Shown piece after piece: positions 50,382-62,800 of a stretch of 64,000 nt of DNA; position 1 is the stretch's first letter; every line of letters begins with the position of its first letter. The translations under genes were made by a program, and so were the position numbers. Origin of the DNA: Lycocorax pyrrhopterus obiensis (lineage: Eukaryota; Chordata; Aves; Passeriformes; Paradisaeidae); the NCBI GenBank assembly GCA_014706295.1, contig JACSVZ010000007.1, forward strand, positions 47,072,975 to 47,136,974, in the 5' to 3' direction. Below the pieces are notes generated by a model. It made no database searches. It was not told the DNA's origin and worked only from the letters and a program-made list of their open reading frames with translations.

Positions 50382-52112
50382 TGTATAAAGATAACTTGCC
50401 TAATTAGATATTTATGCAAAATGACTGTTTTCTAAGATGAGTAATACTAGTGGTAATTATATATTTAGCCACCAAGAGTCCACATTAATGAATGGTACTT
50501 GTTGTTCAGCAGATACTGATCTCATTTGCACTGACACACTGCAATCAGAGAAGTTGCTCTGGAATTAGTGTTGCGGACAGAATCTGGCCACTGGCACACA
50601 AACACATTGCTTTCCCTGGAGGACAGAGATGGCTGAGCCATGGCTTGTATTTTCTGCCACTTGATTTTTCAGTCCTGTTTTTTGACAATATTAAGCCACT
50701 CCCGATCTGAGACAACTATGCATTAATGAGCAAAGGTGGTGGCAAAGTGATACTGTAGTATTTTCTATTTCAAATTACTCTCCCAAAAGTCTGTAGAAGA
50801 TGAAGAACAAGTTCTCTTGTACAGGTTGTGTGGTTCACTGCCTGTAGACTTTGGCTGTAGAGAGCATGGACCTGGGAAGAAGCTGATTATCCCAGTCTGA
50901 TTAGACAAGGGAAATGTTATGGCTCATTCATCTCTGTGCTACTTGGCCAAGGGACTGGTCCTTCCTGTTTTCCCCAACATCATCTCAAGGGCTGCAGGCA
51001 GCCAACAAAAGTTAGTATCTATGTACTCCTGACTTAACTAATTCTGGGAATAAACCCTGCATGCATCGGCCCCTGCAAACTGAGAGGAACAAGGCTGTTT
51101 CTCGCATTATCCATGGCTCTCTCCTTATCTCCAAAGCTGGCAGTTGTGCTGAGCTCTGGCAGCTGTCAGGCAGCTCCTGGATCCCAGGACATGCTGGCTG
51201 AGATGGGAGGAGAAGCACTCTTTTGCTGTGCTGCCCCGTTCTTTACAAAATGCTTGTGGAGCACAGGACCAGGTCCAGTCCCGCCTGCCCTCCAGTCCTT
51301 CCACCTCCTAACTGAACACACACCACAGGCATCTTCAAATACAACTTTTAGCTCACTGCACTGAGTAGGAAGTCAAACCCTTCTCTAACTCACTCTTCAT
51401 AAACTAGATCCATCTTGGAGAAACTGCTGCCTGAAACAGCTGTTAGTGATAAATCTAAACCTATACTCTTTAAGAAACCAACCATTTTGTTCTCTTAAGT
51501 GGTTGGTTCCTGGGATTTTCTTTTTGCCTCTAGGATATTCTAAGTGTAGAATTTTTCATGCCAAATGCAAGAATACAGGTGAGAGAGACTGTTTTGTTTA
51601 TTTCACAGCTTCTCTCTGCTGTAGCAATTTTCAGTCTCATAGTCATCCTTACCAGAAGAGTAGCACTGTACCTGAATCACACTCTCTGTAACACCGGTTT
51701 TTATCCAGACACCTCCATAAGGCTCTTAACTAACTTCATTTTTTCATGGCAAATTAGCAAAGCTATTTTCTTGTCTACTTATTCCTGAATCAAATCAGAG
51801 AGTTTTCCTCAATTAACCTCCCATTATTCTCTTGATTCTGTCATACACACTCACTACTAAATTTGCCCTCAGATTATTGCGTCATGTTACACATGTACAG
51901 ACGAAGAAAGGACACACTTTTACTTTTTCTTTTTTTTTTTCGTTTTTTAAACAGAAGTAGGGAGAGGGGGGCTGAATGTGCAGACAAGGCAGTATAATTC
52001 AACCATCCAAGCCCTACCAGAGCATGAAGATTTTATTTTTTAATATTGCAGAGTAAGTTCCCCAACAGTCAGTGTTTGTCCCTGAAGAAGGTTAAACCTT
52101 AAACACCTGCTT

Positions 52113-52195
52113 CAAAAAAACCCCAACAACAACAAAAAAGAACCAAAACAAAAACAAAAACAAAACAAAAAAAATAAAACCCCCAAAAAACAAAC
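52113..52195. repeat. A-rich (CAAAA)n low-complexity block
   Basis: Irregular CAAAA and CCAAAA units run for about 80 bases inside the putative FOXN3 3' UTR. In the transcript it is U-rich. It looks like simple low-complexity sequence or the remains of a retroposon tail. Confidence 0.7.
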
Positions 52196-53400
52196 TCTAA
52201 GCCTAAGGGCTTAAAAATTAGAGGCATAGCCTTTTTCTCTATTTTCTATATTTATATGAAAATAATTCATGCTTCATGCTAAATACATTATTTACCTTAC
52301 AAGAACTTTGTCATCTTTGAATAAAAAAAATCGTTTGCTTTTTGTTTTCCCCCCTTCCCTAAAGAATCCATGCAATGTGGATCAAATTTCTTCTGCTGGC
52401 TATGCTGGTTGAATCTGGAAATTTCTTGTCATTTTTGCACAGATGAATCCTGACTGATGGTCACTGCACACTCATTTCTGAGGGCAGTGTAGGAGCTCTT
52501 TTGTTGAACTTCTGAATTTTACTGTTCACCAATATGCTTTCCTTCTATTTTTAAATACAGAATACTACTAATGGCAGGTTTTGTAGCTTTGTTTCCCCAG
52601 TTAGATCAAGGATGTGATCCACAGAGAAAGATTCTGATGTACATTGTATCTACTGTAATTTCTTAGACTTGATTGCTTTTCACTCAGGCAGTTTAGAAGA
52701 CATAGTTTGTTTTTCCCTATTACTATTATTTTTTGCACGCAGTGCCAATCTTCAGGCTTATGGCTTTTTGAACACTCTTTCAATTTAATATAGAAGACAG
52801 AGTTCAATGGTTAATGATGCTACTAACAGTGACACCCCTCCCATTTCATTATTTCACTGAAACCCATTGCATACATAGTTTAAATTTCCTCAAACTTAAG
52901 AGTTATCAGTCTTCACATTATGAGCCACATAGAATACGTGACACACGAGGAGTGCATTACTGCTTGCACAGTTGCCACCAGTGGCTGTCCAAAGACTTGT
53001 ATGGCACAACATATCCAAGTGCCACTAGATGGTTCTTGGTTGAGAAGTACGCACCTCCTCTTTCCCACAAATCTCTTTATTCACATTCACTTCTAACCCA
53101 ATTGTAAGGCCATAAAAAAAACTCTTAAGGGCCAGGCCTGAATGAATACTAAATTATGCACAGCTCTTCTGCTATAAGAGGGATTTCCAAGTGCCCAATT
53201 TTACTCCCATCACATTAATGTTGATATCACTGCGTATTCAACCATGCATTTTTGACAAGCTGGAGAAAGCAATGGCGATTTTGGCTTTCTTTTTTTGTTA
53301 ACTTTTTGTCTTCAGGTAATGAAAAGCTTTTGTAAATTAGCTGAGTGTCAGTATGAGTTCTATGGCTTCAATCTCCTTTAAAAATAAAAATCTTAAGGGT

Positions 53401-53472
53401 CAAAAAAAAGAAAAAAAACCCAAAGAAACAAAACAAAAAGAAATAGAAGAAAAAACAAAAAAGGAAAAAATT
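53401..53472. repeat. A-rich low-complexity block next to the FOXN3 stop codon
   Basis: About 70 bases of runs of A broken by G and C, starting about 80 bases past the stop codon. In FOXN3 mRNA this becomes a U-rich tract, a possible landing site for U-binding RNA proteins, though no specific motif is clear. Confidence 0.7.
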
Positions 53473-53554
53473 GCTGATATTGCCACAAATCATTAGAATT
53501 CACCTGACGTGCTGAAACAAAACTTTGTAAGTTCAAACAAATCGTTGATTTGTT

Positions 53555-54104
53555 CTAATTTTTTGTGGTTTCCTTTTGCTCTTTCTGCCCCTTTGCCGTC
53601 CGATTGGTGATGTTGTTCAAACAGGATCGAATTCCTGCTAAATGCAGGAGTGATCCTGCTGCTTCTTTCATCTCCTCATCGTCACTCTCAGGGGGCTTTT
53701 CTGTACGTCTCTTTTTAAGAGGCAGTGTGTCACTTGGTACTTTTTTTGCCTTCATTAAATGTTGCCTTTTCTTGTGCTGGGATGCATATCCACTGTCAGC
53801 TAAAGAATCCTTGGTCTCCTTCCGACTTTGCTTTTTGTCCTCCTCTTCTGTTTCGCTATGGCTCTCGTGGCTCTGGAAGCTAACTTCACTTCCTTCACTG
53901 CTGTCTTGGCTACCTTTAGTTGCAAATTCATACTGGTCGTCAGCAGAGGAAGAGGAAACGGAGTCACTAGCAGGTGATGTGCTCCTGTGGTTGGAAGATT
54001 TGGCACTGCTGTAGTTGTGATCCTCCTTTGGGTCACCGCTAACAACTGGAGAGCCGCAGGACTGTTCGCTTTCCGTCCGCATCCGGCAGTTTGTTATTCC
54101 ATTC
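53555..54104 (-). CDS. FOXN3: FOXN3 last coding exon (C-terminal part, partial gene)
   Basis: This is the terminal coding exon of forkhead box N3 (CHES1), a nuclear transcriptional repressor linked to cell-cycle checkpoints. Recognition is from the protein: after a split codon it reads [12 protein letters not shown], then a long Ser/Asp/Glu-rich tail, the basic patches [12 protein letters not shown] and PLKKRRTEK (likely nuclear localisation signals), an acidic ESDDEE stretch, and ends [18 protein letters not shown] followed by TAG. It encodes 182 whole residues plus the last base of one codon, matching the tail of the roughly 490-residue vertebrate protein. The minus-strand acceptor TTTTTTTTCTACAG precedes base 54104, so the exon opens in phase 2 and the Met at 54082 is internal, not a start. 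The forkhead DNA-binding domain lies in upstream exons outside the window. Compared with the human protein as remembered, small substitutions occur in the Ser-rich tail and the C-terminal 60 residues look nearly unchanged. Confidence 0.95.
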
Positions 54105-54130
54105 CTGTAGAAAAAAAATCCAAAGAGTCT
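54105..54130 (-). other. FOXN3: 3' splice site of the last FOXN3 intron
   Basis: Read on the minus strand, an eight-T tract is followed by CTACAG and then the exon base G at 54104. This is a textbook polypyrimidine tract and AG acceptor. The reading frame of the FOXN3 tail continues up to this AG and is consistent with a phase-2 intron. Confidence 0.85.
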
Positions 54131-57100
54131 TAGGCGCCACAGAGATCTGATCTCACTTCAAAGCAAAAGATGATAAAGCCAACTGACAGATAAATTGAAA
54201 TTACAATCTGAAACTATGACTATCAAAGTAATGTCCATGCAAGCTGGTTTCAAAGCCTAATTGCTTGTACATTGGACTTGACATACAAAACAAGCCAAAA
54301 GATGCAAAACAGCACAAAGAGGCAGGAACAAGTAGGGGATGGTTACAAATAAATGATGTGTAAACAGTACTGATTTCAATTTCTTATGATAGTTTACACT
54401 TCCAAAAATTAAAAAGAAAAACTCCCAACATTATTTTATCTGCTGGGTAAATAATAAGTTGCAAAAATAGCCCCTCTTCTTTTTCATATAAAGTGGTACT
54501 ACCAAAAATGGGGGGAAGAGACACTAGCTTTCTGGGGTAATTCCTTGCCTCCTCTGAAAGACACTTTCCAACTCTAGCATTCCAAGCACAGGAGGTATTT
54601 CTCCTGGAAGTGACGCAACTTTTATTTAGGACTCTTTCCAAGAAAAGGAGCAACCAGGTCCAGTCACAGTTCTGATTCTGATCAGTTAATAAATAACCTT
54701 AAAAGCACTACAATCTTAAGCCACTAGCTGCCAAGAAAATATTAGAAGGTGCTCAAAAACAAGCAGTAGAAAAAATAAATCTGGGTTTTCTCTAGAAGCT
54801 GTCATTTCTTCCTTTGGTTTTACGGCACCCTGTGCTGTGGGAACTACTGCAGCATGATATATTTAAAAACTAACAGGTTTTTTTTCCAGACTGAAAAGTA
54901 TTAGAGCATCGCCACTGACTTTAAAAAACAGAATACGATGCTTACAATACTATTAAAGAAGGCACTGATTCTGTGCAATGACTTAACTCCTTCTGAAAAG
55001 AAGGAGAGTAAGATGCTTGTCATTGAGTAAAGCCATCATCACTGCCACCTACCAGTTTACTAGCCTTGAACCTCTCTGTCAGTTAAAAAAAATCCAACAA
55101 AAAAGGAAGGCTGTGTAAGCCATCACATGATAAACTGATTTAAAACTGATTTTACTCTTGCTGTCTTTGTGCTACCACTGGAGTGCTTTTGCACGCTTGT
55201 GGCAGTGTTGGATTAAACCCCATTCTTAAATGCACACACTGAACACGGATTATTTCTTAAGAGGAATGGCACAGTGGCAAGTCCAGAGTATTACTGCTCT
55301 TCTACTTTAAAAAAGGAACATACTTTAGGTTTCAGGCAATGGACCTCATATATGGTTTCCTCACACAAAAAACAGCAGAGTGTTATCCACTTCTTAAATG
55401 TAAGGTTGAAAGGTGGGAAAAATAAGAGTGGTATGTAATTCCACAGTTCCTGTTCATCTAAATGTCCTTGTCTGCAAGAGCTTGCTGAGATAAGAAACCC
55501 CCTTGCATTTATGAATCAGTGACAGGACAATGCTAGAAGGCAGAAAATTCATCGGTCATTCCAAATGTTATTTACAGTGTTTTCAAAGAAATGTATAGAA
55601 TAGAAGGTACACTTATTAGCAAAGAAAGCCTCTTGCCAACCTCTTTTGCTCAACAAAATTACTTTCGCCTAGATTTCTGAGTAGATGTATGATCCATAAA
55701 TTCCATATAGAACCCAGAAAGAATACACAAAGCTCCTTCAATTATTAATAACTAAGTGAATGTCATTCATGATTGTGCAGCAAGCCAGCTGCATTTACTC
55801 TGTGATGGCTTGCAACTGCAGGGGTTGTCATTAGAGGATGCCAAATGCTTAGAAGAAGAAATCATCCATACTAAGCTAGTTCTAAGGTGAATTTATAACC
55901 AGCTCCTTAAGATCAGCCATTACAAGGAAGCATGTGATGCATTTTAAGTGACAGATTCTTCATTTTTCGGGTAAATTTACATTTACAGATGTTAAAAATT
56001 ATCATAAATTAGCATAAAATTAAAGTTACTTGATTTTACTAGGCAGCTAAAAGTCAGAGCAATTTGGCTCACTAAAAATCACACATTACTAATCTTCCAT
56101 TAGAAAATAACAATCAATTCTTGCTCCAAGGAAACAAATACAGGACAGAATAGGTGGGAACTCAAATGAGATTCCTACTGACTGTCAGTGAACAAGGCTT
56201 CTAATGGATGGAATTTAAACCAAGATGCCCATTTTTATGCTATTTTGATCTACTCTTGTTAGTTTGTACCGAGAGACTGTCAATAAAAGGAAAGCCACAG
56301 TTCCACGGAGCAGCACAACCAGGTGCCAAAGAAATATCTCTGACTTGCTCTACTCCTGAGTCTCTAGTGTTGCCTTTACATAAAGGGACTATAATTTGGA
56401 TTCTGCCCGTGGGACTTACTCCAGATCCCAAATCTTCCAAATCAGCATAAAAATAGCATGAAATGCTTGGGGAGTACAGAGGGACGTCCCAGGGGAAGGT
56501 ACTATGGGGTTAGCATCCCACAGTGAGTGTCTGCAAACAGAGATGCTGGTAAAAAAACCCAGAAGTTCACAAAGAGGTGCAAAAAAGGAATTGCTTAAAA
56601 AAAAGGGGAGAAAAGGAAATATCAATACACTTCACAAGAAAGGCTTCTATGGTGGAACTGGTCAGGAAATGGATAGCATTTGCATCTCAGAAAAATCTTT
56701 GTGTTTCACTTACATTTTGAAAGATTTCCAACCAGTTCTGCTTGACGAAACACAAAAGGAAGAGAAAGGAGGTCAAGGAGAGAATTAGCAAAGGATATTT
56801 GCAGAAAAGTAAAAAGTTATACAGGCAGAATGCTTTAGGATATTCACAACATCAAAAGTCATGTACCCTGAAAGTAAATTAATCTGATCTGTATCTTAAC
56901 ATGCAATAGCTCAAACATTAGATGAATTACTTATAACTGATATTAGCAGATTAGTAAGAGTTGAATGAACTAATATCTAAACAATTCATATTCCACACAT
57001 GCTCCTGAGACATTCTCAAGCTCTACATTGCTCTTACACTATCATATATTCATTACAAAATAAATCTGTCATCTACTTAGTTCAATCTAGACCATCAGTG

Positions 57101-59269
57101 GACAGAACTCCCCTGGGTTTCAGGAGACAGATTTTGGCTAGTTCAATCTATTTTTGCTCACAGTTCTGGTTGTAACTCTCACTTTGTTACTGTAACAATA
57201 ATAGATTAACAAGCACTTGCTCTGATGTTGCGTATTTTTAAATCATGGAGGGGAAGAAAAGGTATTTAAGAATTCTGCGCTTACTGTAACAATGAGGGGA
57301 AATTTATTTTGAGTGATACCTCATTCTCCCCCTTTTTTGTTCAGAACTTTATTTCAAAATTTCCAGAAATTGACATATTTTCATGTTTTAAAGCAGTGGC
57401 TTGCTCTTTCAGGAAAGTCCATAGGACAGTCTCTTGAGCTTTTCAGCCTACTGACATGGACTGTCTTATTTGCTTGAGGGATCTGAGCCTAAAGCAATGT
57501 GCACAGATTCTTTTTAGAATATTTCCATTTGGTTGTAGCAGAATGACACAATCCTCAAGCAGTGCAGGTATAAGTCTGGACTTCTGAAAGTCTGACTTCA
57601 TTCCCATTGTTAATGAATATGAATTCTGCTACCGATGTCATCAGAAGCCAGACGGGACTCACAGCAGCTGGGTCTCGAGTTAGAGGAGATAATGTCCTTT
57701 GCACAGTGTTAGTGCCTCTGCCTTTCAAAGAGGTCTTCCTCAGGATGAGACAAAAGTAAGTCTGTCATTTTACCAAGCACAGGCATATCTTCCTTAAATT
57801 TCTCTGCTAGCTTGAAAGAAAAGTAATCACATTCTGTTTGCAAAATGGCAAAGGTTTTGCTGAAAAATACTTACTGTATTCCACACTTGAGACAGGTATA
57901 TTCCTTTGATGAACAAAAAAACCTATGTGGAGTTTAAATATCACCTTAATCTACCTCTGATCCTTCTGGATGACAGATACTGTGTACCCATAGATGACAG
58001 TTTTTGTATGTAACTGGAAACACACAGTTAGAAGATACAAAGAAAGCAGTACAGGTAAGCTGGGTTTGTAGATTTTGACATGTTCCAGGTTTGCTAAAAA
58101 AAAATCACTTTTTTTTATTTCAAAGGGTAAGTCAGGACAGCCAGAACTTCTGGCTACAGCTAGTTGAACTGCTTCTTAAAACCACTACAGACCAGCACAC
58201 AGAAGGATGAGCAAGCATGTGAAATGTAAGCGGTGCTCACTTGCTGTACAATGAGATCCTGTCAGGGGTTACGGAGTTAAAAGTCAACAGTGAGTTGCTC
58301 ACAATAGTGACAGAAGCTCTTACAAAGGTACTTCAGAGAAAAATTGTATGCAAAGGACCACAGTAAATACCATTCATGACCTGCCAGCAGATCTAATGTT
58401 AGGACACAGGGAGCCCTGTGCATTTTGCAAAGAAAGAATAATCAAGTCAGTCAGCACTATGGTCCTTTAGTTATGGAAAGATTCCTTTGGCTCCCAAGGA
58501 TAACTCATCCTGCCCGTTACAGGTGGGGAGGGGAACACAGTGCAACAAGGATGGTTTGGGGTTTGTTAAGCTGATCATACCAGTGATAAGCACTACAAAG
58601 ATACAATTAAGAATTTATGAAAGGAAATATCTATAAATTCCTTTATCTAAGCAAAAATAATCGTTCACAGATAATGTAAGCGAATGATAATAACTGTACT
58701 TATGCTTTGGCATCTACTCTGCACATGCTTCTTATGTTTGGTTTATTTAATCACTGCTTGAGTGGCTGCTTCGAAGGAGGAAAACAGAAGTAAAAATAAA
58801 GCCAGCATGAGAAATAAAGTCACAATAATAAAAGCTATGCCCAAGGAATAATCTAGTAATTGCCCTATAATTTTAAAGTGAAAATAATTCTAAATAATCA
58901 TTTTCCATCTTCAAATAAAGTTAAGCACAAAACTCATTCTTGTCATGCCCCAGTGATCAGGAGTTGCATAAGGAACTGTGGCATTAATAGCAGAAGAACA
59001 GGTATTTTAAAATCTACTCATGATGAAGTAGGTAAGGTTTGTTAGTGTTGCATTTTGGGGTGTTTTGTTGTTTTTCTGGGCGTTTTTTGTTGATTTTTTT
59101 AAATTCCTCAAAATCAAGGAAGAGCTGTAGCTCTGCCAGTGCAGGTGCACTTGCTTTCCTTATGAAGAAGAAAAATTTTATCTTGGAAACTTGAATAGAA
59201 ATATTTTCTTACTGAGGGAAATTCTCTGGGAAGCTAGCTTGCAATTTACAGGTAATTGTGAAATTCCTT

Positions 59270-59274
59270 GAGAA
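59270..59274. repeat. Target-site duplication (GAGAA), left copy of the ERVL LTR
   Basis: GAGAA directly precedes the LTR and is repeated exactly at 59828-59832 after it. A 5-bp duplication fits an ERVL-type insertion. Confidence 0.85.
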
Positions 59275-59827
59275 TGTCTGTGTTTAACCCCAGCTAGCAA
59301 CTATGTACCATGCAGCTGCTTGCTCTTCCCTTCTCCAGCTGGGACTGGGAGGAGAATCAGAAAATGGATTGAAATAAGAACACTTTGAAATAAAGTAAAT
59401 AATAACAAAACCAGGAACGACAATGACGACAAAGATGAGGAAAAGAGAGGTAACAAAAAGAGGAATAAAACACAAGAAAGACAAAGGATGCACAATACAA
59501 GTGCTCCCAGCTCAACCCATTCCTCAGGAGTGATCAGCTCCTCCCTGCCAACTCTCCCAGTTTATGCACAGGGCATAATGCTCTGTGGTATGGACTATCC
59601 CTTTATTCCCCTTATAGAATGTCCTGCCCCTGCTCCCTCCCAGCTTCTTGTGCACCTGCTCACAGGCGAAGCATGGGAAATGGAAAAGTCCTTGACTTGG
59701 GACAAGTGCTACTCAGCAACTAAACCATCAGCAGGTTATCAACATTATTCTCATACTAAATCCAACACACAGCTCTGTACTGGCTACTAGGAAGAAAATC
59801 AACACCATCCCAGCCAAAACCAGGACA
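59275..59827 (-). mobile_element. Solo LTR, avian ERVL type
   Basis: On the minus strand it begins TGTCCTGGTTTTGGCTGGGA, continues with CTTCCTAGTAGC and ends GGGGTTAAACACAGACA. This is the layout of the common avian ERVL-type LTR (the TguLTR5 group). A CATAAACTGGG segment stands where that family has its TATA box (59561-59566 region). Perfect 5-bp direct copies of GAGAA flank it at 59270-59274 and 59828-59832, and the ends are TG...CA. No internal retroviral genes adjoin it, so it is a solo LTR left by recombination between two LTRs. It lies in the FOXN3 intron in the same orientation as the gene. Confidence 0.9.
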
Positions 59828-59832
59828 GAGAA
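59828..59832. repeat. Target-site duplication (GAGAA), right copy
   Basis: Exact repeat of the bases at 59270-59274, placed directly after the LTR end CCAGGACA. Confidence 0.85.
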
Positions 59833-62800
59833 ACTACAAATGTTTGGAGAAGAACTGGATAAAATGGGAAAAAAACCATATAATTTTCCATTAATTTTTA
59901 TTTTTAACCTGCAGTAATTTAAAACCCAAGGTATTTCTAACAAACAGTACCAAAAGTAATCTAACCTATTACCTAGGCATATGTAGCATATAAAGAAGTT
60001 TTTTTAGAAAAAAATTACCAAGGCTATTTTGTAAAACATCTTCTGCAAAATAACCTGAATCAAATTACAAGGCCTATGCTAAACAGCTGGTAAGATTCTC
60101 TGTGGGGTGAATTTCCATCAACCTCACCTCAGTGGATCTGTCCACATTAGGCAGATGAAGCTTAGGTTCAGTAGTTCTACTGCACAGCAGCAGGACTTGG
60201 ACATAGTCACTAACCACCCACACGCTATGGATAAGTGGAGGAAATCACAAATATTACGGTGGAGGCTGTCTGCTGGATGTACTGAAACTGACGCTATGTG
60301 GTCTGAAACGTTAGATCAACTTCCAAGCTTGTGCTCTTCCCGAGGTTGATGTAACAGGTAATACCTGACTCCTGTGGAAGGTGATTATATACGGTAGGAG
60401 CTTCGTGCACCTTGCCAAGACACGTGATGTCATATGCACCAGTCACTTTGACAGAGACTGTCCCTACCAAAGCAAACACAGAAGTCCTCCTAGGAAAACA
60501 TTTAAGAGATCTTTTCCAATGGATGATGACAGGAAGAGCAAGAGCTCACCTTCGCAACCAACTCCTTGCTGCACGTAAGGAACTACTGGCTTTGCGTGCT
60601 TTCATTGAATACCTCTGTCAGTCAGTATTTTCTACATATCCAGACTATCACTGCATTTACTTTTAGTTTCTCTCAGGGAACTATATGGGGATACGGTCTG
60701 CCAAAAATATCCCCAAAATACGATGGATCTCATGCTAGAGACATGCTACATGCTGTGCAGCTTTGAAGCATTATTTTTCCCCGCTGTCTTTGGGTGGGTC
60801 TTAGACTTGTCAGCCACAACATGGAAAATATGGATGGTAAACAAGCTAAAAGTGGTGTGAATAAAGTAAATAAAAAGCTACTGTCAAAACACATCCAATT
60901 ATGCTCTGCTGTGGAGATTTAACACCAGAGGATGATTTTCAAAGTAAAAATAGTCTGGGATGCCTTTCCATTTGTAGATTAGTTTGGAATGAAAGGCCTA
61001 TTTGTGCAATTTAAGCCAAATGCACTACACAATAACGACGATCTCCTCAATTGCAATTCTCTATTCATGGAAAGGCATGTTTGTTAAATAATTTTCAGGC
61101 GGGTTTTTTTAACCCAAAGTACTTAATTCAATTGTACCTTATTTTATATATAAAATACAAAGTAATTACATGTAATTACAAGGGAAGAGCAACACATCAA
61201 TACCTTCTGCAGGAACAAAATATGCCAATGCATTCAGTCACACTATCGAAGATGAACAGCACAGTAAACTTTCCTATTGATGGGAGCTAACACATCAGAA
61301 ATCACAGATTCCACCTTTGTAGTCCAATCCTATAGCTTCGGCCTCCTTTCTGAGTAACAGATTAGTCAAAACACACCACCTAACGACAACTGCCATTTTA
61401 ACCCAAGACCAAACTTTTTGTTACTGTGTTTTGGCACTAATGGCGCTGCCCAATAGGACAACATACTGCAAGTTATTCGCACCAGCTTGGGGAACAACAA
61501 AACCAAAGACCATTAAGATATTGAGGAAATAAGACATAAAATGAAATAAACAGCTCAGACAACAAGAAAGTCCCAACAGAAGACCAGCACCTTACAGGAG
61601 AACCCGTGATTCCTACATATGGTAACTGAAGAAAAACAGTTAAGAGGTTTAATTTACTATGCAACTATCTGCTACCAATAACATGCTAGTGGTCCTCTAT
61701 GAGAATGATGAAAACTACCTTCTTTAGGTGGCTTTAGGCCTTCCATTTACAGCACCAAAGGAACACTTCTCAAGAAAATACACATTTGATTTAAAAAGTC
61801 TTAGAAAGAAGCTGTCTGGCTTCTCAATATTTAGGCAGAGGCACACAATTTCTGCAGAAAACTTAACAGGAGACCGCACCACCTCCCATGGCTGCCCAGA
61901 CCTCCCTCCTGGTAAAAACTAGCAGGGAAAATCAACCTTCCTGCACCTAAACAAGTCTGAAAACATCCCCTGCCAGCCTGACTGGACCATCGTCCTCTAT
62001 GCAGGAATGACAGCTCAATCTGAGCAGTCCTCCTACTCTTAATTGCAAAAGAAGGCTGCATGGATGCTGTGGTAAATTCCCCCTGCTGCACATTATAAGC
62101 AGAAGTTATTCTCATGAGACGCCATGAAAGCTCAACATGACAGGTCCTATTTAGCCCTGTGTATCTGAGGAGAGGGGCTGGCACCAAGAAATGGTGTAAT
62201 TTTCACAGGAACTGATAAAAAAGGTATCTAGTTTTGAGAGGACCAGATGATGTTCCAAGAGGCATTGTGAAACAAGATTGATCTTCTTCCTAAAGAAATT
62301 CTGAATCGTATTATCCCTGAGGGAAACAAGACAAAACTTCCTGCTGAACTCGCTCTGTTGAAGAGAGTCCCCTAACTTCTCTAAAGCTTTCAAAGCTTCT
62401 TGTCTGTGCATCTCTCTGCCTTTCAAGAATTAAAAGGGGATATTGCAGAAGATTTTAAATATGAGCAGACATTATGCGCACCAGGAATATATTCATAGCA
62501 AGCTATTTCTAATACTGCCTAAGGCTGGAGAAGAGAACAAAAAGAATTAGAAATGTCTGCATTAACTAATTAGAAATGCTTTTCTGTGAGACACAGCAAA
62601 AAGAACTTAAGCAAGGGAGGGATAAAATCCCTAATTTCCCAACTCTACATTAACAGGTAGCTGGTAAAGATCCTGTTCTCTACCTGCTAGAAAAAAAACA
62701 TGAGAAACAGTCCTTTGAAAACGTATAAAAATGAACTATATACAGCTTTACAGCACAGCAATTTGAGGATGCCTACACAAAAGTAAGTTTTCAAGTGGCT

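Larger units (their letters stand above)
46795..53554 (-). other. FOXN3: Probable FOXN3 3' untranslated region (about 6.8 kb)
   Basis: The sequence after the TAG at 53555 is AT-rich and has no convincing reading frame. I place the end near 46795 because a minus-strand AATAAA at 46814-46819 is followed by a GT-rich stretch (GTGTATTTGTGTG) suited to cleavage and polyadenylation. Earlier minus-strand AATAAA hexamers at 52032-52037, 51597-51602 and 48790-48795 could give shorter forms. The region includes two A-rich blocks (U-rich in the transcript), a (TA)n run and a small CR1 fragment in the opposite orientation. That the UTR runs this far is inference; transcript data would settle it. Confidence 0.5.

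Noticed and set aside
53565..54014. 149-codon plus-strand frame
   Set aside because: It is the antisense shadow of the FOXN3 exon, with Ser/Leu/Phe-rich sequence from the reverse of acidic and Ser codons.
62151..62426. Minus-strand frame in the FOXN3 intron, considered as a FOXN3 exon
   Set aside because: Its peptide does not match the remembered FOXN3 sequence, and its acceptor-like CCCTCAG has no matching donor.
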